DNA of 7,621 bases from Actinomycetes bacterium (GCA_023423215.1 JAFAFZ010000471.1:1-7621); one strand, 5' to 3'. Positions 1 to 7,375 are shown, counted from the stretch's first letter. Translations and numbers: made by a program. Notes: generated from the letters alone by a model not told the origin.

Positions 1-1
1 G

Positions 2-298
2 CTCGGGGCGCTGCGGGGCTGGTCCGGTCCGGCGGTCCTGATGGGGGACCTCAACCTGCGTGCGGACGCCGTCGAGCCGCGGCTCGCCGCCGAGGGCTGG
101 ACCCCGGTCGCGAGCGGCCCGACGTTCCCCGCCGAGCGGCCGACGGTGCGCATCGACTGGATCGCGGTGCGGGGGTTCGACGTCGCAGGGGTGCAGGTGC
201 CCGACGTCCGTGCGAGCGACCACCGGCCGATCGTGGCCGATCTGACGCCGCTCGATGGCACCGGGCATGCGCCGCCGGCCGTGCCCGGCGAGGCATGA
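2..298 (+). CDS. Endonuclease/exonuclease/phosphatase family protein, C-terminal part (5' truncated by window edge)
   Basis: The reading frame is open from the left edge and ends at TGA 296-298, giving the last 98 residues; the start lies outside the window. Two hallmark motifs of the EEP (DNase I-like) fold are visible. VLMGDLN (residues 12-18 of the visible part) carries the Asp and Asn of the GDxN active-site motif. SDHRPIVADL near the end carries the catalytic Asp-His pair (Asp codon 218-220, His codon 221-223). RIDWIAV between them matches the usual 'iDyif' strand. Family members are Mg-dependent phosphodiesterases or phosphatases acting on nucleic acids, inositol phosphates or phospholipids. 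The substrate cannot be told from this fragment, and the missing N-terminal part would hold the first metal-binding Asn and Glu. Family call is firm; specific function unknown. Confidence 0.88.
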   Translation, partial: LGALRGWSGPAVLMGDLNLRADAVEPRLAAEGWTPVASGPTFPAERPTVRIDWIAVRGFDVAGVQVPDVRASDHRPIVADLTPLDGTGHAPPAVPGEA

Positions 299-344
299 TC
301 TTCGGTGCGACGAACCCCTCAGTCCCGCCTCGACGGTGCCGACG

Positions 345-364
345 GGAACCCGCAGCACGGTTCC
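345..364. other. Hairpin 1 in the gap after the EEP gene
   Basis: The arms GGAACC (345-350) and GGTTCC (359-364) are perfect complements around an 8-base loop. It lies 47 bases after the EEP stop codon and one base before a second, stronger hairpin. No T-tract follows, so it is not a classical intrinsic terminator. It could be part of a terminator-like element in a GC-rich genome or leader structure for the next gene. Confidence 0.3.
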
Positions 365-365
365 A

Positions 366-390
366 TCCCGCGTCGTGCCCGCACGCGGGA
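366..390. other. Hairpin 2 in the gap before the SDR-like gene
   Basis: The arms TCCCGCGT (366-373) and ACGCGGGA (383-390) are perfect 8-bp complements with a 9-base loop. The structure ends just before the GAGGT (396-400) that precedes the chosen GTG start at 405. Together with hairpin 1 it fills most of the 106-base gap, which supports treating that gap as non-coding rather than as an N-terminal extension of the SDR-like gene. Its role (termination of the upstream gene or control of translation downstream) is not decided by the sequence. Confidence 0.4.
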
Positions 391-404
391 GCGATGAGGT
401 CCTG

Positions 405-1235
405 GTGATCGACGGTCCACACAGCGTGTCCGAGCCCCAGTTCGGTGGGCCGACCCGACCGCTGTTCGGCGCGTCCGCCGCAGCATCGTCGACCGCGACC
501 GTCGCCGCGCCCGACCGCTCGCGACCGCTCGCCGGGAAGCTCGCCGTGGTCACCGGAGCCTCGGGGCTGCTGGGTGCCGCCATGGCCGCCGAGCTCGGCG
601 CCCGCGGTGCGGACGTCTGCCTGATGGGTCAGGACGCCGACGAGCTCCGGCGCACCATCGCGTCGCTCGGCGCGGAGGTCCGGTCCCTAATGCTGCGCTG
701 CGACCTGGCGACCGAGTCCGAGGTGCGCTCGGCGGTCGAGTTCGTGGAGCGCATGGACCGACCCGTCGACCTGCTGGTGCACGCCGCGGGTCTGCAGGCG
801 CCGGCGACGATCGCGTCGGGCACCGTCGAGGCCCTCGACGAGCACTACCTGCTGAACGTGCGCGGTCCGTACCTGCTGACCCAGCGGCTGCTGGGCTCGT
901 TGACCGAGGCGTCCGGCCAGGTGGTGTTCTTCACCGCGTCCGAGACCGACGAGGACGCCACGGGCGACGCGCACCACCACATCTCGCAGGCGGGGGTGCA
1001 GGCGTTCGCCGCCGAGCTGCGCACCGAGGCCTCGCGGCTCGGCATCCGGGTGCTGACCGTGGACGCCGTGGCCCGCACCTGGGCCGACGTCTCGAGCGCC
1101 GAGGGGCCCGGCGGCCGTCCGGTGGTCGCCGCGCTCGCCACGTCCGTGGTCGACACGCTCACGACGCGTGGGGTCGACGTGACCGAGCTGCGCGTGCAGC
1201 GCCCGTCCGGTCCGTCCCGCCACGAGCGACGGTAG
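405..1235 (+). CDS. Short-chain dehydrogenase/reductase (SDR) family protein with degenerate active site
   Basis: From GTG 405 the protein has 276 residues. A Rossmann start VVTGASGLLG (TGxxGxxG at residues 50-57) binds NAD(P). HAAG at 126-129 corresponds to the NNAG motif, and Asn151 in LLNVRGPYLL to the SDR structural Asn. Ser179 is in the right region for the catalytic Ser. The YxxxK motif is altered: where YxxSKAGV is expected, the protein reads HHISQAGV, so Tyr becomes His191 and Lys becomes Gln195. Hydride transfer by the normal SDR mechanism is therefore doubtful; it may be a pseudoenzyme, an NAD(P)-binding or regulatory protein, or use another chemistry. Start choice: the frame is also open to ATG 255, but that overlaps the previous gene and crosses two hairpins. 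GTG 405 has GAGGT four bases upstream; GTG 426 is an alternative without a visible ribosome site. The stop is nine bases before the next gene. Confidence 0.85.
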   Translation: MIDGPHSVSEPQFGGPTRPLFGASAAASSTATVAAPDRSRPLAGKLAVVTGASGLLGAAMAAELGARGADVCLMGQDADELRRTIASLGAEVRSLMLRCDLATESEVRSAVEFVERMDRPVDLLVHAAGLQAPATIASGTVEALDEHYLLNVRGPYLLTQRLLGSLTEASGQVVFFTASETDEDATGDAHHHISQAGVQAFAAELRTEASRLGIRVLTVDAVARTWADVSSAEGPGGRPVVAALATSVVDTLTTRGVDVTELRVQRPSGPSRHERR

Positions 1236-1238
1236 ATT
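1233..1238 (+). promoter_or_regulatory. Candidate -10 box for a leaderless transcript of the DUF3499-like gene
   Basis: TAGATT fits the actinobacterial TAnnnT -10 consensus and lies exactly six bases before ATG 1245, so transcription would start at or next to the A of the start codon. Its first three bases are also the TAG stop codon of the SDR-like gene. No clear -35 element or Shine-Dalgarno sequence is seen, which fits a leaderless gene. Read-through from the SDR-like gene is also possible because the gap is only nine bases. Confidence 0.5.
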
Positions 1239-1244
1239 GCCGTG

Positions 1245-2213
1245 ATGCCGAGGGTCTGCATGCGTCCGGGGTGCGATCGTCCCGCCGCGGCGCGGCTGTC
1301 CTACGACACGATCAGCTGCCAGGTCTGGCTCGACCAGATGCCCGAGCGGCTCGGTCCCGTGCAGGAGATCTGCCAGTTCCACGCAGAGCGCCTGACGGTG
1401 CCGCGGGGTTGGACGCTCTGCGATCGTCGCGTCGACGAGCCGGCGCTCTTCGAACCGGACGCGCGGGCCGTGCGACTCGGACCCGATCCCCTCGACGCCG
1501 AGGGCGACGACCTGGCCGCCGCGCCCAGCCGCCGCCCGGCCACGTCGGGCCGACGTCGCGGTCGTCACGTGGCCGATCCGGTCGCCGAGGTCGCACCCCG
1601 CCGGACCGGTCGCCGTCGTCACCCGGCCGAGACCGCCCGCCAGCTGTTCGCCGACCTCGACTCCGACCTGGACGCCGAGCTGGCGGCGATGCCCGAGCTG
1701 GACCTGGACACCGACCTCGACCTCGAGCTGGACGGCTCCTCGGCCTCGGCCGCCGAGGTCGCCCCGCTGCCCGACCCCGAGGTCGAGGTGGACCCCGAGG
1801 TCGCGGCCGAACCCGCGGTCGAGGCCGAGACGGTCGCCGTCGTCGAGGTCGAGTCCGTCGTGGAGCTGGCCGTCGTCGAGGTCGACCTGGTCGACGAACC
1901 CGAGACGCCGACGCCGGCGGTCCTCCGAGCCGAGCGGCCCGTCCGCGCGCGCACGCCACGTCGTGAGCGGACCGGAGGGCTGGAGGCGCTCGTGGGCGGC
2001 GTCCCGGACGACCTGGCCCACGGCCTGCCGGACCACGCCGAGATCATGGCCGAGATCGTGTCGGTCGATCCCGACGACGAGCTGCCCGAGTCGCTTCGGG
2101 CGACCTCGCCGCTGCTCGCGCGGGCGTTCCGCGCCACCGGCCCGCAGCGCTCGGTCCTCAGCGAGGACCTGGCCGTGCCGGCCGAGCACCACGAGGACGA
2201 CGTCGCCGGCTGA
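1245..2213 (+). CDS. DUF3499-like protein with N-terminal Cys/His site and long acidic tail
   Basis: 322 residues from ATG 1245; GTG 1242 in frame directly before it is possible but fits the -10 spacing less well. The first 60 residues hold C5xxxxC10, C25, C43xxH46 and C59, ending in CQFHAERLTVPRGW. This resembles the actinobacterial DUF3499 family as I recall it and suggests a small zinc-binding fold; the family has no assigned function. The rest is unusual: a basic stretch (about 96-132, with RRRGR and RRTGRRRH), an acidic low-complexity stretch (about 136-221) alternating Asp/Glu with Leu/Val, another basic patch (228-242), and a mixed C-terminus with DDL and EDD clusters. No signal peptide or membrane segment is visible. 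Opposite charges on one chain suggest a disordered scaffold or nucleic-acid/protein-interaction tail; that is inference. Its own leaderless promoter is likely. Confidence 0.8.
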   Translation: MPRVCMRPGCDRPAAARLSYDTISCQVWLDQMPERLGPVQEICQFHAERLTVPRGWTLCDRRVDEPALFEPDARAVRLGPDPLDAEGDDLAAAPSRRPATSGRRRGRHVADPVAEVAPRRTGRRRHPAETARQLFADLDSDLDAELAAMPELDLDTDLDLELDGSSASAAEVAPLPDPEVEVDPEVAAEPAVEAETVAVVEVESVVELAVVEVDLVDEPETPTPAVLRAERPVRARTPRRERTGGLEALVGGVPDDLAHGLPDHAEIMAEIVSVDPDDELPESLRATSPLLARAFRATGPQRSVLSEDLAVPAEHHEDDVAG

Positions 2214-2265
2214 CGTGGATCGTCGCGTTTCGCGGTTCTCCCCGACCCGGCGCCGCTGGCAGTCG

Positions 2266-2271
2266 TAGCCT
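2266..2271 (+). promoter_or_regulatory. Candidate -10 box for the carotenoid oxygenase gene
   Basis: TAGCCT matches TAnnnT. With an 18-base spacer the upstream hexamer is CCGACC (2242-2247), which shares only GAC with a TTGACA-type -35. A start site about seven bases downstream would fall near 2278, at the beginning of the inverted repeat, giving a leader of about 38 bases with a 5' hairpin and a good ribosome site. Placed by pattern only. Confidence 0.4.
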
Positions 2272-2276
2272 GCATC

Positions 2277-2299
2277 CGTCGGACGTTCGACGTCCGACG
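2277..2299. repeat. Perfect 10-bp inverted repeat in the oxygenase leader
   Basis: The arms CGTCGGACGT and ACGTCCGACG are exact reverse complements around the 3-base loop TCG. It lies directly downstream of the candidate -10 box and five bases before the Shine-Dalgarno sequence. As RNA it would be a stable 5' hairpin; as DNA it is a near-continuous palindrome of the size bound by dimeric repressors. No T-run follows, so a terminator role for the upstream gene is less likely. Confidence 0.6.
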
Positions 2300-2303
2300 A
2301 CCC

Positions 2304-2310
2304 AGGGGGT
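2304..2310 (+). promoter_or_regulatory. Shine-Dalgarno sequence of the carotenoid oxygenase gene
   Basis: AGGGGGT lies five bases before ATG 2316 and fixes that start. It is the clearest ribosome binding site in the window and contrasts with the neighbouring leaderless starts. Confidence 0.7.
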
Positions 2311-2315
2311 GCACC

Positions 2316-3737
2316 ATGACCGACCTCGACGAGACGGCGGGCCCGGCGGCAGCGCCCTCGGGCAACCCGTACCTGGAGGGCAACTTCGCCCCGGTGGCCG
2401 ACGAGGTCACCGCGTGGGACCTGCCCGTCGACGGCACGCTGCCCGAGGCGCTCGACGGCCGCTACCTGCGCAACGGCCCGAACCCGCGCCACGCGGACCC
2501 GGCGACCTACCACTGGTTCACCGGCTCCGGCATGGTGCACGGCATCCGCCTGCGCGACGGACGGGCCGAGTGGTATCGGAACCGCTGGGTTCGCAACGCC
2601 GAGATCGCGGCCGAGCTCGGTGAGCCCGACCCCGGGGGACCACGCACCGAGGGCATGGACACCGCCCCGAACACCAACGTGATCGGCTTCGGCGGACGGA
2701 CCTACGCGCTCGTCGAGGCCGGCTCGAAGCCCGTCGAGCTCGACGACGAGCTGTCGACGATCTCGCGCTGCGACTTCGACGGCACGCTGCCCAACGGGTA
2801 CTCCGCGCACCCGAAGCTCGATCCCGTCACCGGCGAGCTGCACTCCGCGAACTACTTCTGGGCCCGTCCCGAGATCATCGAGTACACGGTCGTCGGGCCG
2901 GGCGGGACCGTGACGCGGCGTGAGGACCTTGCGGTGCCCGGCAGCCCGATGGTGCACGACCTGTCGATCACCGAGCGCTTCGCGGTGTTCTACGACCTGC
3001 CGGTCACCTTCGATCTGGACGCGGCGATGGCGGGCGCGTCCTTCCCGTACACCTGGAACCCCGACCACGGCGCCCGCGTCGGCGTGCTGCCGCGCGACGG
3101 GTCGGGCACCGACGACGTGCAGTGGTTCGAGGTCGAGCCCTGCTACGTGTTCCACCCGCTCAACGCGTACGACGAGACGACCGCCGACGGCACGACGCGG
3201 ATCGTCGCCGACGTGGTGCGCCACGAGCGGGTCTTCGACCGCAGCCGGCTCGGCCCCGACGAGAGCCACCCGACGCTGTGGCGCTGGACGATCGAGCTGC
3301 CACGCGACGGCACCCGCGGCGGGCGCGTGCACGAGGAGCAGCTCGAGGACCTGGCGATGGAGTTCCCACGCGTCGACGAGCGCCTCGTGGGACGCCGGCA
3401 CCGCTACGGCTTCGCGGCCAGCGTCGGGACGCACCGCGACGACACCGGGATCAGCTTCGACGGCACCCGCATCATCTGCCGCGACGCCGACACCGGCCAG
3501 GTCCGCGCCCACGACGTCGGCGCGGGGCGCGCTGCCGGCGAGGCCGTCTTCGTGCCGTCCTCGCCGGACGCTCGGGGGCTGGACGGCTACCTGCTCACGC
3601 TGGTGTACGACCGAGCGACCGATCGGTCCGAGCTGGTCGTGCTCTCGGCCGAGGACCTCGAGGGCGATCCGGTCGCACGGGTGCACCTGCCCCAGCGTGT
3701 GCCGTTCGGCTTCCACGGCAACTGGGTGCCGTCCTAG
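2316..3737 (+). CDS. Carotenoid oxygenase (carotenoid/stilbene cleavage dioxygenase, RPE65-like family)
   Basis: 473 residues, full length for the family. These non-heme Fe(II) enzymes split a C=C bond of carotenoids, apocarotenoids or stilbenes with O2 to give aldehydes or ketones. All four iron-binding His are present in their usual contexts: H165 (SAHPKLDPVTGEL), H214 (MVHDLSITE), H280 (FHPLNAYDE) and H467 (FGFHGNW, near the C-terminus). Other family marks are LDGRYLRNGPNP, WFTGSGMVHGI and the NTNVIGFGGRTYALVEAG region. There is no signal peptide; members are cytosolic and reach membrane substrates by a hydrophobic patch. The substrate cannot be assigned: no carotenoid synthesis, rhodopsin or stilbene-degradation gene is nearby. 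The start is set by AGGGGGT, and a hairpin lies in the leader. The stop is 48 bases before the fumarase start. Confidence 0.95.
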   Translation: MTDLDETAGPAAAPSGNPYLEGNFAPVADEVTAWDLPVDGTLPEALDGRYLRNGPNPRHADPATYHWFTGSGMVHGIRLRDGRAEWYRNRWVRNAEIAAELGEPDPGGPRTEGMDTAPNTNVIGFGGRTYALVEAGSKPVELDDELSTISRCDFDGTLPNGYSAHPKLDPVTGELHSANYFWARPEIIEYTVVGPGGTVTRREDLAVPGSPMVHDLSITERFAVFYDLPVTFDLDAAMAGASFPYTWNPDHGARVGVLPRDGSGTDDVQWFEVEPCYVFHPLNAYDETTADGTTRIVADVVRHERVFDRSRLGPDESHPTLWRWTIELPRDGTRGGRVHEEQLEDLAMEFPRVDERLVGRRHRYGFAASVGTHRDDTGISFDGTRIICRDADTGQVRAHDVGAGRAAGEAVFVPSSPDARGLDGYLLTLVYDRATDRSELVVLSAEDLEGDPVARVHLPQRVPFGFHGNWVPS

Positions 3738-3773
3738 GCGCAGCGCGACTTCGGGCTCGAGCGCGGCGCCGCG

Positions 3774-3779
3774 TACCTT
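3774..3779 (+). promoter_or_regulatory. Candidate -10 box for leaderless transcription of the fumarase gene
   Basis: TACCTT fits TAnnnT and sits six bases before ATG 3786, the same spacing as at the DUF3499-like gene. No Shine-Dalgarno sequence is present before the ATG and no convincing -35 is seen. This argues that the fumarase has its own leaderless transcript rather than relying on the oxygenase promoter. Confidence 0.5.
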
Positions 3780-3785
3780 TGGCGC

Positions 3786-5425
<1,640 letters not shown>

Positions 5426-5426
<1 letters not shown>

Positions 5427-5470
5427 GCCAGGCTGCTCGCGGCCGGGCTGCGCCAGGCCGGCTGCTCCGG
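5426..5470. repeat. Three imperfect 15-base repeats between convergent genes, possible shared terminator
   Basis: The gap between the fumarase and patatin stops begins with GGCCAGGCTGCTCGC (5426-5440), GGCCGGGCTGCGCCA (5441-5455) and GGCCGGCTGCTCCGG (5456-5470). Copies one and two match at 11 of 15 bases; copy three lacks one base relative to copy one but keeps GGCC(x)GGCTGCTC. A short stem CGGCC (5440-5444) with GGCCG (5456-5460) can form. No T-run is present on either strand, so a terminator role is only a guess based on position. Confidence 0.4.
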
Positions 5471-5489
5471 ACGGCTCGTCGGGCGTCGG

Positions 5490-6587
5490 TCAGCTGGCGC
5501 GACGCTGTGCCGCGCGGCGGGCCCGACGCTGGGCGGCGCGCCACGCGGTACCGAACGCACGACCCTCGGGTGTCGCGAGCGCGGCGCGGGTCGAGCGGTG
5601 CGACAGGTCCGCCGCCTCGGCGTTGCCGCCCGCGCGCAGGAAGTTCAGACCGTGCACCTGCGCCTCCTCGGCGTTCGGACGCACGACCAGGACCTTGGCC
5701 CCCGCCTTCTCCGCACGTGCGATCTCGCCGCGCAGCTTGCAGTCCATGTACTCGCGGCTGACGCGCAGGTGCAGCGACGGCCGATCGTCGTGGTCGTACG
5801 CGAGCGGTGCCGCGACGACGATCAGCTCGGCGCCCGCTTCCACCGCGACGTCCAGGTTGGTCGAGGAGCTGACCGCGCCGTCGACGAGGAGCCGCCGCCC
5901 GAAGCGCACGGGCGGGTACATGATCGGCACCGCGGACGAGGCCCGCATCGCGTCGGGCAGCGCCGGGCGCGAGTCCACCCGCTGTCCGAGCACGACCCGC
6001 CGTCCGGTCACGATGTCGAACGTGCAGAGCCACAGCGGCGCCTCGGGCCACTCCTCGCCCGTCCAGCGTGCGTACTCGTCGCGCTGCTCGGTCACCGAAG
6101 CCAGGCCACCCCGGTAGAAGCGCTGCAGCACGGGCGGCGGCGCCACGACGGGCCAGCGCACCACCGAGCGCTGCATCACGTACCCGGAGCCGACCACGCG
6201 GCGCGCCAGGCCCACCGGCGTGCGCCAGCCCTGGCTGAACACGACCTCGGGACGGAAGAACGGCGCGCCCTCCATGAACGGGTTCACGTCGTCGTGGGCG
6301 AGCTGCCACACGCGCTCCAGGTCGTGGCCGGAGCGCAGGATCGACCCGACGATCGAACCGGCCGAGGTGCCGACCACCAGGTCGGCCGCAGCCGGGTCGA
6401 GCCCGGCGTCCGAGAGCGCCTTCACGACGCCCGCGTGGTACGCGATGCCGACCGTGCCGCCAGCGCCGAGGACGATCGCGGTGCGGGGCGCCGGCACCGC
6501 GGGAGCCGTCGGGGTCGCCGGCGGCTCCGGGGCGACGTCACGCAGGTCGACCGTCGGCTGCTGGTCCCGTGACCGGATGATCCTCAT
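5490..6587 (-). CDS. Patatin-like phospholipase family protein
   Basis: 365 residues read from ATG at 6587 down to the stop at 5490-5492. It has the patatin Ser-Asp dyad: an oxyanion-hole loop GAGGTVG (41-47), the nucleophile elbow GTSAG with Ser75, and the DGA motif with Asp236. Family members hydrolyse acyl esters of phospholipids or other lipids. ASSAVPIMYPPV (216-227) is also typical. Residues 18-35 form a Pro/Ala-rich linker with no signal peptide, so the protein is probably cytoplasmic or peripheral to the membrane. The C-terminus is very basic and contains a duplicated RAAQRRA unit (about 350-364). The frame stays open for over 300 codons upstream, but that part lies antisense to the DUF4126 gene and has no recognisable domain. 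ATG 6587, preceded by a G-rich stretch and just ahead of the catalytic domain, is the better start. Closest to bacterial RssA-like patatins; substrate unknown. Confidence 0.93.
   Translation of the reverse strand: MRIIRSRDQQPTVDLRDVAPEPPATPTAPAVPAPRTAIVLGAGGTVGIAYHAGVVKALSDAGLDPAAADLVVGTSAGSIVGSILRSGHDLERVWQLAHDDVNPFMEGAPFFRPEVVFSQGWRTPVGLARRVVGSGYVMQRSVVRWPVVAPPPVLQRFYRGGLASVTEQRDEYARWTGEEWPEAPLWLCTFDIVTGRRVVLGQRVDSRPALPDAMRASSAVPIMYPPVRFGRRLLVDGAVSSSTNLDVAVEAGAELIVVAAPLAYDHDDRPSLHLRVSREYMDCKLRGEIARAEKAGAKVLVVRPNAEEAQVHGLNFLRAGGNAEAADLSHRSTRAALATPEGRAFGTAWRAAQRRARRAAQRRAS
5497..5540. repeat. 24-bp tandem duplication in the 3' end of the patatin gene
   Basis: The 20-base segments at 5497-5516 and 5521-5540 match at 17 positions and are offset by 24 bases, exactly eight codons. 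They encode two copies of RAAQRRA at the protein's C-terminus. The in-frame period points to a recent duplication that added a basic tail. Confidence 0.6.
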
Positions 6588-6604
6588 GTCGCCCCCGCCC
6601 TGTC

Positions 6605-6627
6605 CCCCCGACCGCGTCCGCCGGGGG
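6605..6627. repeat. Inverted repeat in the patatin leader
   Basis: CCCCCG (6605-6610) and CGGGGG (6622-6627) are perfect 6-base complements around 11 bases. It lies between the patatin start codon and its candidate -10 box, so it would be at or near the 5' end of that mRNA or act as a protein-binding site. Short G/C runs of this kind arise by chance in such DNA. Confidence 0.3.
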
Positions 6628-6631
6628 AGTG

Positions 6632-6661
6632 ATTCTGCAACCCGTTCCAGTTCCCGGGCAA
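6632..6661 (-). promoter_or_regulatory. Candidate promoter of the patatin gene
   Basis: On the - strand, TTGCCC (6661-6656) and CAGAAT (6637-6632) are separated by 18 bases, resembling -35 and -10 elements; the -10 differs from TAnnnT at its first base. A start about seven bases on would leave a leader of roughly 40 bases before ATG 6587. The -35 overlaps one of two TCCCGGG sites. Confidence 0.35.
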
Positions 6662-6679
6662 TGAGTGGTTCCTCCCGGG
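6652..6679. repeat. Two TCCCGGG sites 21 bp apart in the divergent promoter region
   Basis: TCCCGGG occurs at 6652-6658 and 6673-6679, two helical turns apart, with the palindromic core CCCGGG in each. GTTCC also recurs at 6644, 6650 and 6668. One site overlaps the candidate patatin -35. This spacing suits a regulator bound on one face of the DNA, but a 6-base GC palindrome is common in this composition. Confidence 0.3.
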
Positions 6680-6715
6680 ACGGTCCACCGCCCGCTGCAC
6701 GCCGGCGGCGTGGGT

Positions 6716-6721
6716 CAGACT
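6716..6721 (+). promoter_or_regulatory. Candidate -10 box for leaderless transcription of the DUF4126 gene
   Basis: CAGACT differs from TAnnnT only at the first base and lies seven bases before GTG 6729. It repeats the layout at the DUF3499-like and fumarase genes and supports GTG 6729 as a leaderless start. No clear -35 element or ribosome site is visible. Confidence 0.4.
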
Positions 6722-6728
6722 GTGGGCC

Positions 6729-7361
6729 GTGGATCCGACGCTCGTCACCAACCTCTTCGGGGCGATCGGACTCGGCGCGGCGTCGGGCCTGAACGCCTGG
6801 ATCCCGCTCCTCGGACTCGGGCTCGCCGACCGCTTCGGCCTCGTCGAGCTGACCGCGCCGTTCGACCGGCTCAGCTCGACCGTCGTGCTGGTGGTGCTCG
6901 CCGCGATCTTCGTGCTCGACCTGGTGGGCGACAAGATCGCGGTCGTCGACCACGTCCTGCACGCGGTGGGCACGGTCGTCGCGCCGGCCTCCGGTGCCAT
7001 CGTCTTCGCCGCCCAGGAGAACCTGCTCTCGCACAGCCACCCCTGGCTCGCGGCCGGGGCCGGCATCGTGCTGGGCGAGAGCATGCACCTGGGACGCAGC
7101 GCGCTCCGGCCCGCGGTGACCGCGACCACCGGCGGCGTCGGCAACCCGATCGTGTCCTTCGTCGAGGACGCCTTCTCCGGCGTGCTGACGCTGCTGGCCG
7201 TCCTGGTGCCGATCCTGGCGTTCCTCTTCCTGCTGGCGATCACGTTCTTCGCGGTGCGCTTCCTGCGCCGCTGGCGACGACGGCGAAACGACGCCAAGGC
7301 GCTGGCCGTGACCCAGCCGCCGCCGCCGACCGGCCTGGGCGGGCCTCGGGCGGTTCCGTGA
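6729..7361 (+). CDS. DUF4126 family integral membrane protein
   Basis: 210 residues from GTG 6729. The pattern GLGAASGLNAWIPLLGLGLADRFG (in residues 13-37), then VLDLVGDKIAVVDHVLHAVGTVVAPASGA (about 62-90) and TGGVGNPIVSFVEDAFS (134-150), matches the DUF4126 family, whose function is not known to me. Likely membrane segments are about 9-33, 50-66, 77-95, 106-118 and a long one at 151-178. The last is followed by RFLRRWRRRR, a strong positive cluster that should stay in the cytoplasm, and then a Pro-rich tail. It is divergent from the patatin gene with a 141-base shared regulatory gap, and 43 bases upstream of the CopC gene. The start is supported by a -10-like box seven bases upstream. No catalytic motif is visible; transport or a membrane-scaffold role are both open. 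Confidence 0.85.
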   Translation: MDPTLVTNLFGAIGLGAASGLNAWIPLLGLGLADRFGLVELTAPFDRLSSTVVLVVLAAIFVLDLVGDKIAVVDHVLHAVGTVVAPASGAIVFAAQENLLSHSHPWLAAGAGIVLGESMHLGRSALRPAVTATTGGVGNPIVSFVEDAFSGVLTLLAVLVPILAFLFLLAITFFAVRFLRRWRRRRNDAKALAVTQPPPPTGLGGPRAVP

Positions 7362-7375
7362 CCGGACGGGAACCG
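7351..7375. terminator. Hairpin spanning the stop codon of the DUF4126 gene
   Basis: CGGTTCC (7351-7357) and GGAACCG (7369-7375) are perfect 7-base complements around an 11-base loop that contains the TGA stop. No T-run follows. It may be a terminator-like element separating the DUF4126 and CopC genes. It shares the GGTTCC/GGAACC pair with the hairpin at 345-364, in the opposite order. Confidence 0.35.

Noticed and set aside
255..404. ATG 255 as the start of the SDR-like protein
   Set aside because: It would overlap the EEP gene and translate a low-complexity Pro/Arg/Ser stretch through two perfect hairpins. GTG 405 has a ribosome-site-like GAGGT.
2214..2276. A rho-independent terminator after the DUF3499-like gene
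   Set aside because: Only a 4-bp CGCG-TTT-CGCG stem (2224-2234) is found, without a T-run; too weak to call.
5598..6572. A 324-codon + strand frame opposite the patatin gene
   Set aside because: It is antisense to a gene with an intact Ser-Asp dyad, is rich in Arg, His and Asp, and shows no motif.
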